From positions 5,729,501 to 5,793,500 of the forward strand of contig NZ_CP133190.1 of the NCBI RefSeq assembly GCF_030913705.1: 64,000 nt of DNA, in the 5' to 3' direction. This DNA comes from Anaerocolumna sp. MB42-C2. GTDB taxonomy: Bacteria; Bacillota; Clostridia; Lachnospirales; Lachnospiraceae. Positions within the stretch are counted from its first letter, which is position 1. Every line of letters starts with the position of its first letter. Below, piece after piece: positions 53,487 to 62,561 of this stretch. Below the pieces are notes generated by a model. It ran no database searches and was not told the DNA's origin. It saw nothing but the letters and a program-made list of their open reading frames with translations. Position numbers and translations under genes: made by a program.

Positions 53487-54647
53487 ATGAATTATTATAA
53501 CGATAATAAGAGAAAAAGAAGGAGAAGGAAGATCTTAATTGCTAAATTATATTGCATTCTCTTATTGGGTATGTTGTCTCTGGTTATTTTAATGACATTA
53601 CTTATAACAGATTATAAAGGAGTAAATCTAAAGAAATTGCCGGATGCCTTATGGGAAGAATTGAACTATTTAGCTTCAGGACAGGAAGAAGTTAAGTCTG
53701 ATACGAACTTAAAAAGGAATCGATTCCATACGGAAGATACACAAAAGCTGGAAAAACAGGATAACAAACTAGAACCTGTCAAGGAATCCGATTATAATAA
53801 CGAGGAGAAAATAACTGCTGACAAGAGTTCTAAATTGAGCTTTGATATGGAAAATCTGTATAGTCCGGAAGCAATTCTATTCGAGCGGGATAACGGAAGT
53901 ATTATCGCAGACAAAAATTCTGATAAAAAGATATATCCGGCATCCATGACAAAAATAATGACTGCAATCCTGGCAATTGAGAATATAACGGATATAAATG
54001 AAAAATTAGAAATTCCATCGGATATATATCAGGATTTGTATGCCGAAGATGCTTCGGTAGCAGGTTTTGAACCGGGAGAAGTAGCTGCGGCAAAAGATCT
54101 GATCTATGGTATTTTACTTCCATCAGGAGCAGAGTGCTGCCTGACGATTGCTTTTAAGGTCTCCGGTTCTGAAACAGAATTTGCTGACCTTATGAATATA
54201 AAAGCAGAAGAGCTGGGAATGGATAATACACATTTTAGTAATTCCACCGGTCTGCATAATGAAGATCATTATACAACAGTAAAAGATATGGCATTGCTTT
54301 TAAATTATGCACTAAAAAATGATGTATTCCGTAGTATATTTACCAGCAGCAGGTATACTGTATCATCAACCAATAAACATCCTGAGGGTTTTACCTTTGT
54401 TAGTACAATGTTTAAAGCCATGGATTATAAAGAGGTGTATGGCGGTGAGATACTGGGGGGTAAGACGGGATATACAAGTGAAGCAGGTCTATGTCTGGCG
54501 AGTTTGGCAAATATAGAGGGTAAGGATTATATACTGGTCACTGCCGGAGCTAAAGGAAATCATTCAACAGAGCAATTAAACGTTTTAGATGCATTTTCAG
54601 TTTACGATCAAATCGGTCGGGAATTAGCTAATGCAGATCAGAAATAA
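53487..54647 (+). CDS. D-alanyl-D-alanine carboxypeptidase (S11/PBP5 family)
   Basis: 386 residues. An N-terminal signal anchor (IAKLYCILLLGMLSLVILMTLLI), a charged spacer (about 55-125), then the penicillin-binding catalytic domain: S153-x-x-K156 in PASMTKIMT, PSGAE in the S-x-N position (A instead of the usual N) and the K-T-G box in GGKTGYTSEAG. It trims the terminal D-Ala of stem pentapeptides outside the membrane. It is 76 bp after the VanS-like gene (GGAGGGACAAGT ribosome site) and probably cotranscribed with it, a combination known from van-type and related sensor operons. Confidence 0.88.
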   Translation: MNYYNDNKRKRRRRKILIAKLYCILLLGMLSLVILMTLLITDYKGVNLKKLPDALWEELNYLASGQEEVKSDTNLKRNRFHTEDTQKLEKQDNKLEPVKESDYNNEEKITADKSSKLSFDMENLYSPEAILFERDNGSIIADKNSDKKIYPASMTKIMTAILAIENITDINEKLEIPSDIYQDLYAEDASVAGFEPGEVAAAKDLIYGILLPSGAECCLTIAFKVSGSETEFADLMNIKAEELGMDNTHFSNSTGLHNEDHYTTVKDMALLLNYALKNDVFRSIFTSSRYTVSSTNKHPEGFTFVSTMFKAMDYKEVYGGEILGGKTGYTSEAGLCLASLANIEGKDYILVTAGAKGNHSTEQLNVLDAFSVYDQIGRELANADQK

Positions 54648-54955
54648 GCACACGAAATACTACCTTTTAAAAATATGTCACATTTTGTCGATATAATGTA
54701 TATTATATCTATATAATTATTTATTAATGATATATAATGGGACTGATCTCTTAATAGATAAATATATGTAGTTTTTGATAATTGATATACCTTAATGGGG
54801 AGATTATAGCAGGACGGTACCGAAATCAGTTTCTAAATAAATAATTATGGAAGTGTTAAAGAGGGGTGTATTACAAGTATAATAAATTAATAACCCAGGA
54901 AATATACCCGTTATAAATGAAAGATAATATAATTTATAGTAAAGGTGGAATTTTC
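54648..54955. other. Gene-free AT-rich region before the DNRLRE gene
   Basis: 308 bp with no gene. It includes TATAAT-like tracts near 54694 and 54712 and a GAGGGGTG at 54862 without a following ORF. AAAGGTGG (54941-54948) is the ribosome site of the next gene. Confidence 0.4.
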
Positions 54956-57025
54956 ATGCCAGTATCAATGATACTTCCAAGTGATGATACTTTTATTGCT
55001 TCGGGTTACCCTACAACTGTCTTTGGCAGTTATCCTTATTTATATATGGGTGTATATGTAGCCCCGGGAGATAATTACAGGACGTTGATAAAATTTGATC
55101 TGTCAGCCATTCCTCAGGGCAGCAGCATCACTGAAGCGACATTAAACCTTTATATCTTCAGAAAAGACGTACCTGGTCCGGAAATATTAAGTATACTTCT
55201 AAACCAAAGTGATTTCGACCAGAATACGGTAACGTTTATAAATGCTCCTGCCACCACACCCACAGGAATTACTGCGGTTGTTACGGACGCAGATGTAAAT
55301 ACTTTTTATAGTATCGATATAACTCAACTTGCCCAACAATGGTATACAAATCCTGCAACCAATTACGGTATCACCATAGTTGGACCGGAAAATACCTATT
55401 CATTAATCGGAGCTTACAGTACGAACTTTTCAGATAGCAGCTTATATCCATTTCTTAGTGTGACTTACCAGGAGACCTGCAACTGTACCAGCGATATGAT
55501 TAATGATGTAACGCAATCCGGGAATTACACGATATACGAGTCAAACACGCTTTTGATAAACCAGAGAATACTGGGTACTTTCAGTGTAGAAAACAACGGG
55601 TTTACTAATGGACTTGCCGTACTTCAGATCCTGAACGGCAGCAGTATCTGGGTGGATGAAAAATCGGCAGAAGTAAGTCCCGGACAGACAAAAGTTTTAA
55701 CCACTACGGCATCCAGGCTTGACGAAAGAATATCAATTGTCGGCATTATTGAGCCAATTATTTCCGGAACCCCTGGCGGTACCTTGAATGCTAACGATAA
55801 TCTATTTAATCCGAATAATGTAGCACTGACCTTTAGCTCAAATAATCCGGACTTTGTTGTAGATCCCAATACAGGCATTATTTCAATTAATGGACCCGGC
55901 TCAGCTGTTATAACCGTGAGCCCACAAAATATTGACGGGCCAAGTATATCCTTTACAGTTATTGCTATTGGCAGTAATTCAGTTTACAATCAAACCCAGG
56001 ATACTTTCTATGGTACGATTCAAATGGCGATAAATGCTGCTAATCCAGGTGATATTATTCAGGTAGGACCTGGTAATTATCCTGAAAATGTTACTATTAA
56101 CAAGCGGATTGTTTTAAATGGTTCCGGAAGCGGTCCTGGTGGGACAATTATTAATCCGGTTTCCGGAGTCGGTATAGCCATTTCAGCCGGAGGTTTAAAT
56201 CAGGCAGAGCGGCTGGTGATATCAAATCTGCAGGTCACCGGTTCTTCACAAGGTATTTCAACGATTGGAAGTAATCAGCCAAGTTATATTACTCTGTCCA
56301 ATGTAGCATTATTGAACAATACGAATAACGGTTTTAGTATGAATGTAGATCCCTCATTCCCAATTATGCATGATCTTATTATAATAGGCTCTAATTTTTC
56401 TAATAATATGGTTGCAGGTTTCCGAATTCCGACTTACGGTCAGGTTTCAGATGTAACGATCCAAGACAGCATATTGGATGGAAATGTTTATGGAATTGAG
56501 GTGTTTTCAGGTACGGCAACCTTTAATAACATTAATATAACAAATTCCCAATTTAATAACAACAGTTCAAAAGGAATGTATTATGAAGCATTAAATAATG
56601 CTTTTCTAACAAACAATACCATTAATAATAGTGGTACGGCCGGGAGTTTTGCAGCAGGTATTGATATCAATCTGAAAAATGGTAATTACCAGAATGTCAA
56701 CCTGATTAACAATACGGTAACAAACAGCGGAAACGGTGATCCTGTAAACGGTGCTGCTGCTGTAATAAAAGGCCGTGACGACGATGCCAACAATGGTACG
56801 CTTACCGATGTGACCGTATCCGGCGGAACTTACTCGGATGCTCCGGTTGGCATACGCTTTGGTGAGACCGGCAAGAACAACAATTATCCAACGAATACGG
56901 TTGTTACCGGCGCTACGATAGCAAACAATGGAATAGGTTTACAAAATGTTACTACTGTTGTCATTTCACAGAATAACAATACCTTTATTGGTAATGGTGT
57001 TGATATTGTAGGGAATTTCAATTAA
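54956..57025 (+). CDS. DNRLRE / DUF6385 / beta-helix protein
   Basis: 689 residues from ATG 54956 (AAAGGTGG 7 bases before). No signal peptide or membrane anchor. Residues about 1-180 are a DNRLRE domain (ILPSDDTFIASGYPTTVFGSY ... YRTLIKFDLSAIPQGSSI); about 195-280 a DUF6385-like module (SSIWVDEKSAEVSPGQTKVL) also found in the protein at 60165; about 290-345 an Ig-like repeat; about 350-689 a right-handed parallel beta-helix (YGTIQMAINAANPGDIIQVG and many NNTINNS-type turns). The lack of a secretion signal in a repeat-rich adhesive protein suggests spore-surface assembly by the mother cell (inference). Asn-rich throughout. Confidence 0.8.
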   Translation: MPVSMILPSDDTFIASGYPTTVFGSYPYLYMGVYVAPGDNYRTLIKFDLSAIPQGSSITEATLNLYIFRKDVPGPEILSILLNQSDFDQNTVTFINAPATTPTGITAVVTDADVNTFYSIDITQLAQQWYTNPATNYGITIVGPENTYSLIGAYSTNFSDSSLYPFLSVTYQETCNCTSDMINDVTQSGNYTIYESNTLLINQRILGTFSVENNGFTNGLAVLQILNGSSIWVDEKSAEVSPGQTKVLTTTASRLDERISIVGIIEPIISGTPGGTLNANDNLFNPNNVALTFSSNNPDFVVDPNTGIISINGPGSAVITVSPQNIDGPSISFTVIAIGSNSVYNQTQDTFYGTIQMAINAANPGDIIQVGPGNYPENVTINKRIVLNGSGSGPGGTIINPVSGVGIAISAGGLNQAERLVISNLQVTGSSQGISTIGSNQPSYITLSNVALLNNTNNGFSMNVDPSFPIMHDLIIIGSNFSNNMVAGFRIPTYGQVSDVTIQDSILDGNVYGIEVFSGTATFNNINITNSQFNNNSSKGMYYEALNNAFLTNNTINNSGTAGSFAAGIDINLKNGNYQNVNLINNTVTNSGNGDPVNGAAAVIKGRDDDANNGTLTDVTVSGGTYSDAPVGIRFGETGKNNNYPTNTVVTGATIANNGIGLQNVTTVVISQNNNTFIGNGVDIVGNFN

Positions 57026-57052
57026 ACAGGATAAATACCAAAGCTAACAATA

Positions 57053-57078
57053 GGAGTTGCTGCGATAGCGGCAGCTCC
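57053..57078 (+). terminator. Hairpin after the beta-helix gene
   Basis: GGAGTTGCTG and CGGCAGCTCC form a stem with two G-U pairs around CGATAG. No T-run follows, so termination is uncertain. Confidence 0.45.
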
Positions 57079-57269
57079 ATTCATACTATTAAAAGTTTCG
57101 GCGGAAGTTTTATTCTTATCTGCTCTGCAGGCAGGTTGAATATTGGTAAAAAATGGTGTATAATATTGTATCAAAATAATCTTAGATAGACAATTGCGAA
57201 ACTCACATATTCAAACAATTATTTAGTTTCGCAAAAGGCTTAATAATAATAGATATTGGGAGGTTATGT

Positions 57270-57596
57270 ATGGAATTTAGTGAAACACTTGATATGTACA
57301 GGAATATAGTGAGAAGATTTGCCAAGATCGAGGGAAAACCCTGGGGTGTGGAAGGCGGTATGATGGAACTTTCAAAACAGGTCGGAGAACTGTCCAAATG
57401 TGTAATGCTGCAGGAAAATTATTATTGTTTTCCTGCTGAAAATCCGGAGGAAAATCTCATTAAGATTGGCAATGAATTAGCTGATGTTTTTGGACAGATT
57501 ATCAGAATTGCGGATTATTATAATATAGACCTTTTAGAAGCACATATTGCTGCAAGGGAAGATGAAGACAATTATTTAAAAGGAAAAGGTGTTTAA
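57270..57596 (+). CDS. MazG-like nucleotide pyrophosphohydrolase
   Basis: 108 residues, all-helical. GVEGGMMELSKQVGELSKCV carries the E-x-x-E pattern of the MazG metal site and NELADVFGQIIRIADYYNIDL the second E-x-x-D motif. Such small MazG proteins hydrolyse NTPs or dNTPs for housecleaning. Preceded by GGGAGG. Monocistronic. It is shorter than E. coli MazG, as single-domain members are. Confidence 0.8.
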   Translation: MEFSETLDMYRNIVRRFAKIEGKPWGVEGGMMELSKQVGELSKCVMLQENYYCFPAENPEENLIKIGNELADVFGQIIRIADYYNIDLLEAHIAAREDEDNYLKGKGV

Positions 57597-57661
57597 ACTG
57601 GACAGGTATAACTGGCTCATATACTCATATAATTATAAAAATGATAATTATGAGGATGTTA

Positions 57662-58951
57662 ATGGAAATTTATGTAGTTCAGCAAGGTGATAATATATAT
57701 TCAATTTCAGATAAATATGGGGTCACGGTTGAAAAAATAATACAAGATAATGACTTGCAATATCCTTATAACTTAATTAATGGGCAAGCTATAGTGATAA
57801 CATTTCCGAAGCAGTCATATATAGTGCAGAATGGGGACACTTTACAAAGCATTGCAGATTCGTATAATGTGTCACTTATGCAGCTTCTAAGAAATAATCC
57901 CAGTCTTTCCGATAGAGAATATCTGTATCAAGGTGAATCGTTAATAATTAGTTATAATACGACCAGAAGTATAACAACAAATGGTTTTGCATATCCATTT
58001 CTAAGAAAAGAAACTCTGATTAAAACTTTACCAAATCTAACTTATCTATCTGTTTTTAATTACACAACCACGGAAAAAGGGGAAATGATAGCATATTATG
58101 ATGAATCAGATCTAATTAAGACACTAATAGATTATGAAGTTATTCCGCTTTTAGTGTTAACTACCTTATCACCTCAAGGAAAACCTGATATTGAGACTGC
58201 ATATAATATCTTGTTGAATGCAGAATATCAGGAGAATACGATTAATGAATTTATTAATATAATGAAAAATAAAGGTTATCATGGCATAAATTTAATTTTA
58301 TATTTTTTAAACGAAAATAATCAAACACTTTATATTAATTTTGTACAAAGAATATCAAGTCGTTTACAGCAGGAAAATTATTTATTCTTTATTACAATTA
58401 ACTATGATGAGAAGAAAGAGGATGATACAATAATAATTAAAGAGGTGAATTATTCAGATTTAAGTAATTTTGTTGATCAATTGATTTTTTTAAAATTTGT
58501 ATGGGGTACGAATTATAACCCCCCAGCTCCTATAAGTAACATTACTTATTTAACAGCATTGATAAACTATGTTACATCTAAAGTATCTCCTGATAAAATT
58601 ATTGTTGGAAAATTGATTCTTGGTTATGATTGGAGGCTGCCATATATACCGAAAGAATCTTATGCAAATTCACTTACAATAAATTCTGTCTTGGATTTAG
58701 CCTATGATGTTGGTGCAGTAATAGATTTTGATGATGAATCACAAACACCGTATTTCTATTATAATGAATTAGGTTTTGCCTATCAGGTACAACATATTGT
58801 TTGGTTTATTGATGCCAGAAGTATAGAGACACTTAATAAATTGATTGAAGATTATGCACTAAATGGAAGCGGAGTATGGAATATAATGGTCTATAATCAG
58901 CAATTATGGACCATTATTAATGCTAATTTTGATATTATCAAGCTAATATAA
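57662..58951 (+). CDS. LysM-GH18 protein, SleL/YaaH-like but lacking catalytic residues
   Basis: 429 residues from ATG 57662 (GAGGA upstream). Two LysM peptidoglycan-binding repeats (YVVQQGDNIYSISDKYGV and YIVQNGDTLQSIADSYNV) then a GH18 barrel like spore cortex-lytic SleL/YaaH. The catalytic D-x-D-x-E strand, normally G-V-N-I-D-F-E, here reads G-I-N-L-I-L-Y (residues 208-214), so both the Asp and the acid Glu are gone. No signal peptide, as in YaaH, which is a spore protein. It may be a binding or structural spore protein instead of an enzyme. Lower GC than neighbours. Confidence 0.82.
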   Translation: MEIYVVQQGDNIYSISDKYGVTVEKIIQDNDLQYPYNLINGQAIVITFPKQSYIVQNGDTLQSIADSYNVSLMQLLRNNPSLSDREYLYQGESLIISYNTTRSITTNGFAYPFLRKETLIKTLPNLTYLSVFNYTTTEKGEMIAYYDESDLIKTLIDYEVIPLLVLTTLSPQGKPDIETAYNILLNAEYQENTINEFINIMKNKGYHGINLILYFLNENNQTLYINFVQRISSRLQQENYLFFITINYDEKKEDDTIIIKEVNYSDLSNFVDQLIFLKFVWGTNYNPPAPISNITYLTALINYVTSKVSPDKIIVGKLILGYDWRLPYIPKESYANSLTINSVLDLAYDVGAVIDFDDESQTPYFYYNELGFAYQVQHIVWFIDARSIETLNKLIEDYALNGSGVWNIMVYNQQLWTIINANFDIIKLI

Positions 58952-59008
58952 ATTACAACTGACTCACAACTACTATATAAATAATAAAACATGTAACTGG
59001 AGAACATT

Positions 59009-59941
59009 ATGATAATAAGTGCATCACGCAGGACCGATATACCTGCATTTTATTCTGAGTGGTTTATGAACCGGTTAAAAGAGGGATATGTATTAACCAG
59101 GAATCCCATGAATCACTCTCAGGTTAGTAAAATAATACTCTCTCCGGATGTAGTTGACTGTATCGTTTTCTGGACGAAAGATCCTAAAAATATACTGGAT
59201 AAATTACCGGTTATCGATAATTTAGGATATCAATATTATTTTCAATTTACATTAACACCGTATAATCAGGAGATAGAATCATTTTTACGCAAGAAAGAAG
59301 AAATAATCGACACTTTTATAAAACTATCTGAAAAAAAAGGTAAAAATAAAGTTTTATGGAGGTATGATCCCATTATTTTGAATAAGGATTTAACGATAGA
59401 ATTTCACCTGGAACATTTTCAGTATTTATGCAGTAAACTCAGTGGTTTTACCGGAATCTGCAATATCAGTTTTGTAGATATTTATAGTAAACTTGGTAAA
59501 GCTGTTAAAAATAATTTGTTAAGAGAAATAACAATAGAGGAAATGATTAAGTTAGCATCCGGGTTTGCTAAGATTGGCAAGAGTTATGGAATAGAACTTC
59601 GTGCCTGTTGTGAGAGGGTTGATTTATCAGCTTACGGAGTAAGACAAGCCAGCTGTATAGATAAAGCCATTATTGAAGAAATAAACGGCTGCAGTCTGGA
59701 AGTAAAAGCAGATACTAATCAGCGAGCGGGTTGCGGGTGCATTCAAAGTACTGATATTGGGGCTTATAATACTTGTCAAAACGGCTGTATTTATTGTTAC
59801 GCTAATTATAGCTATCCTGCAGTGGCAAATAACTGTCTGAAACATAATCCAAGGGCAGATATCTTAATCGGAGAAATTAGTCAGGAGGATAAGATTATAG
59901 AAAAGAATATGTGTTCCTGCAAAAAAATTGATATAATGTAA
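59009..59941 (+). CDS. DUF1848 protein with a radical-SAM-like Cys cluster
   Basis: 310 residues. The opening MIISASRRTDIPAFYSEWF and SDVVDCIVFWTKDP-like segment are the DUF1848 signature. Near the C-terminus a C-x3-C-x2-C motif (TCQNGCIYCY) is preceded by CGC and followed by more Cys, so an iron-sulfur cluster is likely. The biological role of the family is unknown. Preceded by CTGGAGAACATT. Single gene. Confidence 0.85.
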   Translation: MIISASRRTDIPAFYSEWFMNRLKEGYVLTRNPMNHSQVSKIILSPDVVDCIVFWTKDPKNILDKLPVIDNLGYQYYFQFTLTPYNQEIESFLRKKEEIIDTFIKLSEKKGKNKVLWRYDPIILNKDLTIEFHLEHFQYLCSKLSGFTGICNISFVDIYSKLGKAVKNNLLREITIEEMIKLASGFAKIGKSYGIELRACCERVDLSAYGVRQASCIDKAIIEEINGCSLEVKADTNQRAGCGCIQSTDIGAYNTCQNGCIYCYANYSYPAVANNCLKHNPRADILIGEISQEDKIIEKNMCSCKKIDIM

Positions 59942-60164
59942 GGAAAGCTTTCGTTGTTTATACAGTAGGATAATTTGAAAATAGAAATGTCGAAATATGT
60001 AATAATATAGGACTTTGCGTCACAAAAACACGACATACTCATATTATATTAGAGGGATCAAAAAATCATATTAATTACCTATAGAGTATTCAATTTTGTA
60101 TGGAATTTTATGATTCTTTTTGAACCTCATATTATTGCCAAAAATTAAAATAGGAGTTGATTTC

Positions 60165-60755
60165 ATGTCAGGAATTGCTGTATATCAGGATTCGCCGGAA
60201 AGCTTGAAGACGATACAATATGGCTATGATGGAACAAATGCAAGGGTGCTAAGACTTGACTCTAACGGCCGGTTGTATATTACTACAGAAACCGGAACAT
60301 CAGTCGAAGTCGTTGGTTCGGATTTTGATATAAGAAATTTAACCAATACACAGGATAATATCGCTGTTTATGGTAATGATGGAACCACCAACCGTATTTT
60401 AAAAACGGATGCAAATGGAGCTCTTCAGGTTACTATAGGAATGAGCTTTACAAATCAGAGTGAGAATGTAACAACCGCAGATGATTATGCAGGTTCAACT
60501 CAAAGAGATATATCTCTTCAACGGCAATACAGCTTCTTTGTTAATAATACAGGAACAAATTCAGCAACTGTAAAAGTACAGGTAAGCCCAGATGGTACTC
60601 TTTGGGTCGATGATAGTACAGAATTTATAATTGCAGGATCAGAAACCAAAGTATTAGGTCCGAACAGATTTGCAAATTATGTAAGAATTGCAAGTAAATC
60701 TGCAACGGCAGGAGCAAGTACAACTTTAACAATGGTATATCAGTCACAGGCATAA
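60165..60755 (+). CDS. DUF6385 domain protein
   Basis: 196 residues from ATG 60165 (TAGGAG 8 bases before). No signal peptide. The N-terminal half has two related repeats (IQYGYDGTNARVLRLDSNGRL and IAVYGNDGTTNRILKTDANGAL). The C-terminal half (about 115-196; SPDGTLWVDDSTEFIIAGSETKVL) is the DUF6385-like module shared with the 54956 protein. Probably a cell- or spore-surface protein, function unknown. A terminator follows. Confidence 0.72.
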   Translation: MSGIAVYQDSPESLKTIQYGYDGTNARVLRLDSNGRLYITTETGTSVEVVGSDFDIRNLTNTQDNIAVYGNDGTTNRILKTDANGALQVTIGMSFTNQSENVTTADDYAGSTQRDISLQRQYSFFVNNTGTNSATVKVQVSPDGTLWVDDSTEFIIAGSETKVLGPNRFANYVRIASKSATAGASTTLTMVYQSQA

Positions 60756-60778
60756 TAAGATACCGTATTAAATACTGG

Positions 60779-60815
60779 ATAAACAGCCGCTTTAGTAAAT
60801 TATTGCGGCTGTTTT
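60779..60815. terminator. Bidirectional terminator
   Basis: TAAACAGCCGC (60779-60789) pairs with GCGGCTGTTTTA (60804-60815). T-runs on both sides serve the DUF6385 gene (+) and the aldo-keto reductase gene (-). Confidence 0.85.
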
Positions 60816-60841
60816 AGCAGAAGTTCTTAGCATATTATTAA

Positions 60842-61954
60842 TTAATATATATCACGATTTTCCAGTTTATAGTCCACAATGGATAATTTACGGATGATGT
60901 CAATTCCATATGGACATTTTGGCATACAGATACCGCATTTCGTGCAGCAGTTCGCTTTCACTTCAATTTTAGAATAAGCCAGTTTTGCCTGTTCTTTATT
61001 ACCGAACCAGAAGCGAAGTCTTTCTTTCAATGCGAAATCGGAAGCGTTGGTTACGATTCCATCACCCATTTGCCGGTCGAAATATCCTTCACATTTAAAA
61101 ATTTCAGGAATCGGGAGACCTTCCGGGCAGGGCAAACATTTATTACATTGTCGGCATACATAATTACCTAATTCTGGAGCATCCAGATAAAGTTTTTCTA
61201 TTTCTTCCTGTGACATAGGTTTAAAATCCTGAACATATTTTAAATCAGTCTCAAGCATTTCACGGTTATTAATACCTGTAACAACCACAGAAACAGGCTG
61301 ATTAAGAGCATAGCGGAAACCATTTGCGGCAGAACGCCATAATAAACCGTCTGCGATCGGTTTCATTAATATAATTGCCGTTTCTTTCTCATGAGCTAAT
61401 GGTAATAGTTCATTCTGAATTTCAGGATAATTAAAATGGTCATAATAGTTAATGGTTGTCATAACTGCATCAAAAGGATATTCCTTCAAGGCTCGGATTA
61501 AGACGTCCGGCTGCCCATGCATGGAGATACCAATATGATTTATTTTACCCTCTTCTTTTGCCTTACGGGCGCCCTCTAAAGCACCGCCAGGACCAAGGAT
61601 GGTATCTAACTCCGCCATAGTTCCTACAGCATGCATTATAAAAAGATCAACATGGTCCGTACGAAGGTTTTTCAGACTTCTTTCCAGAGATTCCAGACAT
61701 TTATCTTTCGTTCTCTCCCCGGTTTTAGTAGCCAGTATGTAATCTTTGCGTCTATGGGAAACACTGTACCCGATTTTTCGTTCGGATTCTCCGTCACCAT
61801 AACTGGCTGCAGTTTCTATATAATTACCGCCTGCATCCAGATATTTATTTAATAGATATTCTGCTTCTGTAACGGGTATTTCTAATAAATGAAAACCTCC
61901 AAATCCTAAAATTGATGTTTGTAAACCGGTTTTACCAAATGCTCTTTTTTTCAT
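60842..61954 (-). CDS. Aldo-keto reductase with C-terminal 4Fe-4S domain
   Basis: 370 residues. The N-terminal AKR barrel (FGKTGLQTSILGFGG; YIETAASYGDGESE with E in place of the usual Asp; Lys in LATKTGE; His in FIMHAVG) is followed by a ferredoxin-like tail: CRQCNKCLPCPEG and CCTKCGICMPKCPYGI. This fusion is common in anaerobes; electrons may come from ferredoxin as well as NAD(P)H. Substrate unknown. AAGGAG precedes the ATG. Confidence 0.9.
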   Translation of the reverse strand: MKKRAFGKTGLQTSILGFGGFHLLEIPVTEAEYLLNKYLDAGGNYIETAASYGDGESERKIGYSVSHRRKDYILATKTGERTKDKCLESLERSLKNLRTDHVDLFIMHAVGTMAELDTILGPGGALEGARKAKEEGKINHIGISMHGQPDVLIRALKEYPFDAVMTTINYYDHFNYPEIQNELLPLAHEKETAIILMKPIADGLLWRSAANGFRYALNQPVSVVVTGINNREMLETDLKYVQDFKPMSQEEIEKLYLDAPELGNYVCRQCNKCLPCPEGLPIPEIFKCEGYFDRQMGDGIVTNASDFALKERLRFWFGNKEQAKLAYSKIEVKANCCTKCGICMPKCPYGIDIIRKLSIVDYKLENRDIY

Positions 61955-62204
61955 GATTTTCTCCTTGTATTAGCAAAATACTTTTGCGATTTGTAGAAGC
62001 TGGCAGATTACCAATTTTACTTCTATTATAGTATAATAAAGAGTCGAATAAAACATGATAAATGCATAAAAATATATGAATTTTTTGTTGAAATAAATAG
62101 TTACAAGTCAAGAAAGTAATTCCTTAACATCCATACATATAATTTAATAAACAGGGAATACTAGTAGAGTAACTTATTACTATTTTTTATAAAGGATTGA
62201 TAAG
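61955..62204. other. Intergenic region
   Basis: 250 bp, AT-rich, containing the divergent upstream regions of the aldo-keto reductase and the 71-residue ORF. No gene seen. AAAGGATTGATAAG is the ribosome site at the right end. Confidence 0.4.
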
Positions 62205-62420
62205 ATGGAACAAGAAGATAAAACTCCGGGAATTAAAATAACGACTACAGGTACCAATTTAGTAAAAGAACAAATAAAATCTAAAAATAACAAAAACAAT
62301 TTAAGTGATGTATCAGCCATTGTTCCAAGAGCGGGATATTACCCTCAAAATGAATGTAATCCTGATAATAATGATTTTTTTGAAGAAAGAAGCAACCCTT
62401 TAAGCAGTAAAGGGAATTAA
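62205..62420 (+). CDS. Small hydrophilic Asn-rich protein
   Basis: 71 residues, no membrane segment, rich in Asn, Lys and Asp (KNNKNNLSDVSAIV; NECNPDNNDFFEERSN). AAAGGATTG precedes the ATG. No family was recognised. The composition recalls small acid-soluble or coat-type proteins, but there is no SASP motif. Supported mainly by the ribosome site and a terminator after it. Confidence 0.4.
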   Translation: MEQEDKTPGIKITTTGTNLVKEQIKSKNNKNNLSDVSAIVPRAGYYPQNECNPDNNDFFEERSNPLSSKGN

Positions 62421-62494
62421 ACAAAGATGCCCTGTGTTTTTAGTAATCCAGCCGGAGTGACCAAACCATTTATTAAACTGACCTCTTTTCACCT

Positions 62495-62540
62495 ACACCC
62501 CAAATATTTTTATATATAATTATAAAAATGCTTGGGGTGT
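62495..62540. terminator. Bidirectional terminator
   Basis: ACACCCCAAATATTTTTAT (62495-62513) pairs with ATAAAAATGCTTGGGGTGT (62522-62540), two mismatches, 8-base loop. It separates the small ORF (+) from the LysR gene (-). Confidence 0.75.
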
Positions 62541-62561
62541 ATATATTTGTATAAAATCCAT

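Noticed and set aside
51595..54647. Vancomycin-resistance operon
   Set aside because: VanRS-like regulators and a D,D-carboxypeptidase only; no D-Ala-D-Lac/Ser ligase, VanH or VanX in the window.
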